Assembly (NCBI GenBank): GCA_022844345.1
Contig: JALHLU010000014.1
Span: 1-64,000, forward strand
Source: Hyphomonadaceae bacterium
GTDB taxonomy: Bacteria > Pseudomonadota > Alphaproteobacteria > Caulobacterales > Hyphomonadaceae
DNA: 64,000 nucleotides
Direction of reading: 5' to 3'
The notes under the pieces were generated by a model that saw only the letters and a program-made list of their open reading frames with translations, was not told where the DNA came from and ran no database searches. A program made the position numbers and the translations under genes. Within the stretch, counting starts at the first letter, position 1. Each line of letters starts with the position of its first letter. This document shows, piece after piece, positions 61,349 through 64,000 of this stretch.

Positions 61349-62887
61349 ATGTTGTCCGCGGAGGCGAGCAAGACTGCGTTGATCAAGCATCTCCGCAAGA
61401 CGGTGATTGTCACCGCCATCATTCTCTTCGTTGTCCTGCCCTGCGACTACGTGCTGGCTGGCATTCTGTTCAAGGCGCCTGACCAAGAATACTCGGCCGC
61501 CCTGACGGTCGCGATCACGCTTCTCGTTGCGCCGCCTTTCTCCTTTTTCCTGATCCGCCAGGGCGCGCGTCTTGAAGCGACGCAGGCCTCGCTTGCTGCA
61601 GAGCGAGCGCGGCGCCTGGCCGAGGTCGAGGCTGCACGCGATGCGGCCGAGGCGGCGACGCGGACCAAGAGCGAATTCCTCGCCAATATGAGTCACGAGA
61701 TCAGGACGCCGCTCAACGGCGTTCTCGGCATGGCGCAGGCGCTCAACGCGCGCGATCTCGATCCTGAAGCCCGCGCCATGGTGTCGACCATCCGCGAGTC
61801 CGGCGCCACTCTGATGGCGATCCTCAACGATGTGCTCGACCTGTCCAAGATCGAGGCGGGGAAGCTTGAGATATCTCCGATCGACGCAAGCCCGATGCAG
61901 ACGCTCCGGCAGGTGCACGCGCTGTTCATGCCGGCGGCCAATGAGAAACACGTCCGGTTCGACATCGTCAGCGACGTGCCGGCCGGGTTGCGCCTCAGCT
62001 ACGATCCGGTTCGTGTCCGCCAGTGTGTGTCCAACCTTGTTTCCAACGCTGTGAAGTTCACCCGCGAGGGCGGGATTGATGTCTCCCTGTCGATGGCGCC
62101 AGCAGAAGCGGGCCGCACGCGCGTCTTCATCACGGTCGCCGATACCGGCATCGGGATGGATGAGGACGCCAGCGTGCGCCTTTTCCAGGCATTCAGCCAG
62201 GCCGATGGCTCGACCACGCGCGAGTTCGGCGGCACCGGTCTTGGTCTAGCCATCTCGCGCCGCCTTGCGCGTATGATGGGCGGCGACATTGAGGTTCACT
62301 CGAAACCCGGCGAAGGCTCCGTTTTCACGCTCTCCTTCCTGGCGGGCCCCGCCTTGGGGCAGGCTGGCGAGCAGCCGGCTGAAAACTCGCCGGCCTCTTC
62401 CGGCGTAACTCACCTGCGTGGCGCGCGCGTCCTCCTCACTGACGACAACGCAGTCAACCGCCAGGTCGTGCGCATGTTCATCCAGCCGCAGGGAGCTATC
62501 ATCACGGAAGCCTGCAATGGTCTCGAAGCGCTGCAGGCACTCGCACGCGAAGCGTTCGATCTTGTTCTGCTCGATGTTCATATGCCGGTCATGGACGGCG
62601 TCGAAGCGATCCGCCGCATCCGGTCCTCGCAAGGCGACTGGCGCGCCATTCCGGTCATCGCACTCACCGCGGACGCGATGACCGGCGACCGCGAGCGCCT
62701 GATCGGCCTTGGCATGACGGGTTATGTCTCCAAGCCGATTGACCAGTCTGAATTGCTGTCGACGATCAGCCGCACGCTTGGCGGCGGCTCGCCTGCGTTG
62801 AACGCCCCCACTGCTCCCGCCGCGCCTGCCGATGCGGGCATCAACCTGGACGATATCCTGGCCGACCTCGACCGTCTCGCCGGATAG
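61349..62887 (+). CDS. Membrane-bound hybrid sensor histidine kinase/response regulator
   Basis: A 512-residue chromosomal hybrid kinase. The start ATG 61349 is chosen because it follows AGGGG by about 7 bp; in-frame starts at 61277 and 61343 are weaker. Two membrane helices (VIVTAIILFVVLPCDYVLAG, TVAITLLVAPPFSFFLI) lead to a helical linker and HisKA with H116 (EFLANMSHEIRTPLNGVLGM). HATPase_c follows (CVSNLVSNAVKFTREGG, VADTGIGMD, FGGTGLGLAISRRLARMMGG) and then a receiver with phospho-acceptor D409 (VLLDVHMPVMDGVEAIRRI). The C-terminal tail NLDDILADLDRL is short and acidic. No dedicated output domain. Confidence 0.93.
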   Translation: MLSAEASKTALIKHLRKTVIVTAIILFVVLPCDYVLAGILFKAPDQEYSAALTVAITLLVAPPFSFFLIRQGARLEATQASLAAERARRLAEVEAARDAAEAATRTKSEFLANMSHEIRTPLNGVLGMAQALNARDLDPEARAMVSTIRESGATLMAILNDVLDLSKIEAGKLEISPIDASPMQTLRQVHALFMPAANEKHVRFDIVSDVPAGLRLSYDPVRVRQCVSNLVSNAVKFTREGGIDVSLSMAPAEAGRTRVFITVADTGIGMDEDASVRLFQAFSQADGSTTREFGGTGLGLAISRRLARMMGGDIEVHSKPGEGSVFTLSFLAGPALGQAGEQPAENSPASSGVTHLRGARVLLTDDNAVNRQVVRMFIQPQGAIITEACNGLEALQALAREAFDLVLLDVHMPVMDGVEAIRRIRSSQGDWRAIPVIALTADAMTGDRERLIGLGMTGYVSKPIDQSELLSTISRTLGGGSPALNAPTAPAAPADAGINLDDILADLDRLAG

Positions 62888-63056
62888 CACGCAAAAGACT
62901 GCCGCTTGCCCCAGGCAGGCTGTCCCAGCGTCCAGAATGTAGACGAGCACGCACCGCGCCATCGCACCTGCAGCATTGGCGAACGCCCTTTGCAAAATCT
63001 CTATCGCCGTGCTGAATCTCCGGCATGTCCGGTCACGGGACGCGGGAGGATGCAAG

Positions 63057-64000
63057 TTGATCAGATTTCCATCGAGCAGGCTGTCTGGCGCTCTCATGAG
63101 CAGTCTTGCGCTGTTGGCGCTGGCTGCGTGCGGCGAGGCGAAACTGCCGGCGATCACGGCTGCCGAAGTGAATGGCCAGGCGATCATAGACGCCGACAAG
63201 CGGCCTGAAATCTGGATCAGCCACGGCCGCACCTATTCCGAGCAGCGCTATTCGCCGCTGAAGCAGATCAACGCCGATACCGTGAAGGATGTCGGCATCG
63301 CCTGGACGGCGACGCTCGACACCAATCGCGGCATGGAAGCGACCCCCATCGTTGTCGATGGCGTGATGTACCTCACCTCGGCCTGGTCGGTCGTCTATGC
63401 CTACGACGCGAAGACGGGCGAGCGGCTCTGGAAGTTCGATCCCAAGGTCGACAAGGCGCGTGGCGTGTCAGCCTGCTGCGACGTGGTCAACCGCGGTGTC
63501 GCGATCTGGGAAGGCATGGTCTATGTCGGCACGATCGACGGCCGCCTGATCGCGCTCGACGCATCGCGCACTGAAGGCGTCACGGAGGTTGCCGGCGAGA
63601 AGGTCAAGACGCCGGTCTGGGACGAGATCACCGTCGACCAGTCGCGACCCTATACGATCACCGGCGCGCCGCGCGTCATCAAGGGCAAGGTCATCATCGG
63701 CAATGGCGGCGCCGAGTTCGGCGTGCGCGGCTACATTTCCGCCTACGACGCCAAGACAGGCAAAATGGCCTGGCGCTTCTTCACCACGCCCAATCCGGCG
63801 AAGCTGGCCGACAACGCCGCCTCCGACAAGATCTTCGCCGAGAAGGCCAACGCGAGCTGGGGCGACACCGGTGAATGGACCGAGACCGGCGGCGGCGGCA
63901 CGGCGTGGGACGCCATGGCGTATGATCCCGAGCTCGACATCCTCTATGTCGGCATCGGCAACGGCACGCCGTGGAACCGCGAGCGCCGCGATCCGTCGGG
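63057..64000 (+). CDS. PQQ-dependent (quinoprotein) alcohol dehydrogenase, 5' part
   Basis: The frame runs off the right edge after 314 residues. The start is TTG 63057, 6 bp after GGAGGA, giving [20 protein letters not shown] then LAACGEA, a lipoprotein or Sec signal; ATG 63096 inside the signal is the alternative. The mature protein begins with the family's [20 protein letters not shown] and continues [20 protein letters not shown], the PQQ-contact vicinal-cysteine motif [17 protein letters not shown] and [15 protein letters not shown], as in type I/II PQQ dehydrogenases. It would oxidise an alcohol in the periplasm. Whether a C-terminal cytochrome c domain follows cannot be seen. Confidence 0.9.
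   Translation, partial: MIRFPSSRLSGALMSSLALLALAACGEAKLPAITAAEVNGQAIIDADKRPEIWISHGRTYSEQRYSPLKQINADTVKDVGIAWTATLDTNRGMEATPIVVDGVMYLTSAWSVVYAYDAKTGERLWKFDPKVDKARGVSACCDVVNRGVAIWEGMVYVGTIDGRLIALDASRTEGVTEVAGEKVKTPVWDEITVDQSRPYTITGAPRVIKGKVIIGNGGAEFGVRGYISAYDAKTGKMAWRFFTTPNPAKLADNAASDKIFAEKANASWGDTGEWTETGGGGTAWDAMAYDPELDILYVGIGNGTPWNRERRDPS

Noticed and set aside
1-64000. CRISPR array
   Set aside because: No series of regularly spaced identical short repeats was seen anywhere in the window, and no cas gene was recognised.

Overview
The window is GC-rich alphaproteobacterial DNA. The style of the chromosomal genes (a hemC-hemD-mitofilin-like cluster divergent from tsaD, a DUF350 membrane protein, a type 2 PyrF, a lipoprotein PQQ dehydrogenase) suggests a Caulobacterales/Hyphomonadaceae-type marine or freshwater bacterium; this placement is inference. 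Roughly 1-51.4 kb is an integrative and conjugative element (ICE) ending at a tRNA-Thr(CGU) gene, and 51.4-64 kb is ordinary chromosome.

ICE transfer module (1-10.2 kb): a leftward operon traG-copG-trbB-trbC-trbD-trbE-trbJ-trbL (trbL runs off the left edge) encodes a P-type Trb type IV secretion system with its coupling protein. Divergent from it lie a LysR-type regulator and a TraF-type S26 peptidase. The matching DUF3363 relaxase is not next to them but 36 kb away at 46.5-48.5 kb, so accessory DNA separates parts of the transfer machinery.

Defence-type island (10.5-32.0 kb), the most interesting part: (i) a rightward operon of a 2059-residue DruE-like helicase/DUF1998 protein, a NERD-nuclease/UvrD helicase and an unrecognised 320-residue protein, joined by TGATG overlaps; (ii) a leftward pair of an unrecognised 965-residue protein and an SNF2 helicase; (iii) a rightward set of a GHL (gyrase/Hsp90/MutL) ATPase, then after a terminator and an operator-like inverted repeat a sigma-70-like protein, a second paralogous GHL ATPase and a DruA-like (DUF4338) protein. 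DruA and DruE hallmarks together with paired GHL ATPases, two further helicases and a sigma-like factor look like an extended Druantia-related antiviral locus of a composition I do not recognise as described.

ICE backbone and further cargo (32.1-51.3 kb): DUF736, a C-terminally membrane-anchored unknown, ParB, DUF2971, SSB, DUF6876, ArdC antirestriction protein, AbiE toxin-antitoxin pair, a sensor-kinase module flanked by a 235-bp direct repeat and by imperfect inverted repeats, an IS110 element, the relaxase, a second hybrid kinase and an AlpA/excisionase-like HTH protein beside the tRNA. Many backbone intergenic regions carry long stable inverted repeats. No integrase is visible; it may lie beyond the left edge.

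Chromosome (51.4-64 kb): tRNA-Thr, a secreted methyltransferase-like lipoprotein, mitofilin/HemX-like protein, hemD, hemC, tsaD, a DUF3365 heme-binding lipoprotein, a two-domain inhibitor lipoprotein, two small membrane proteins, a trypsin-like protease, pyrF, a hybrid sensor kinase and the 5' part of a PQQ-dependent dehydrogenase gene.
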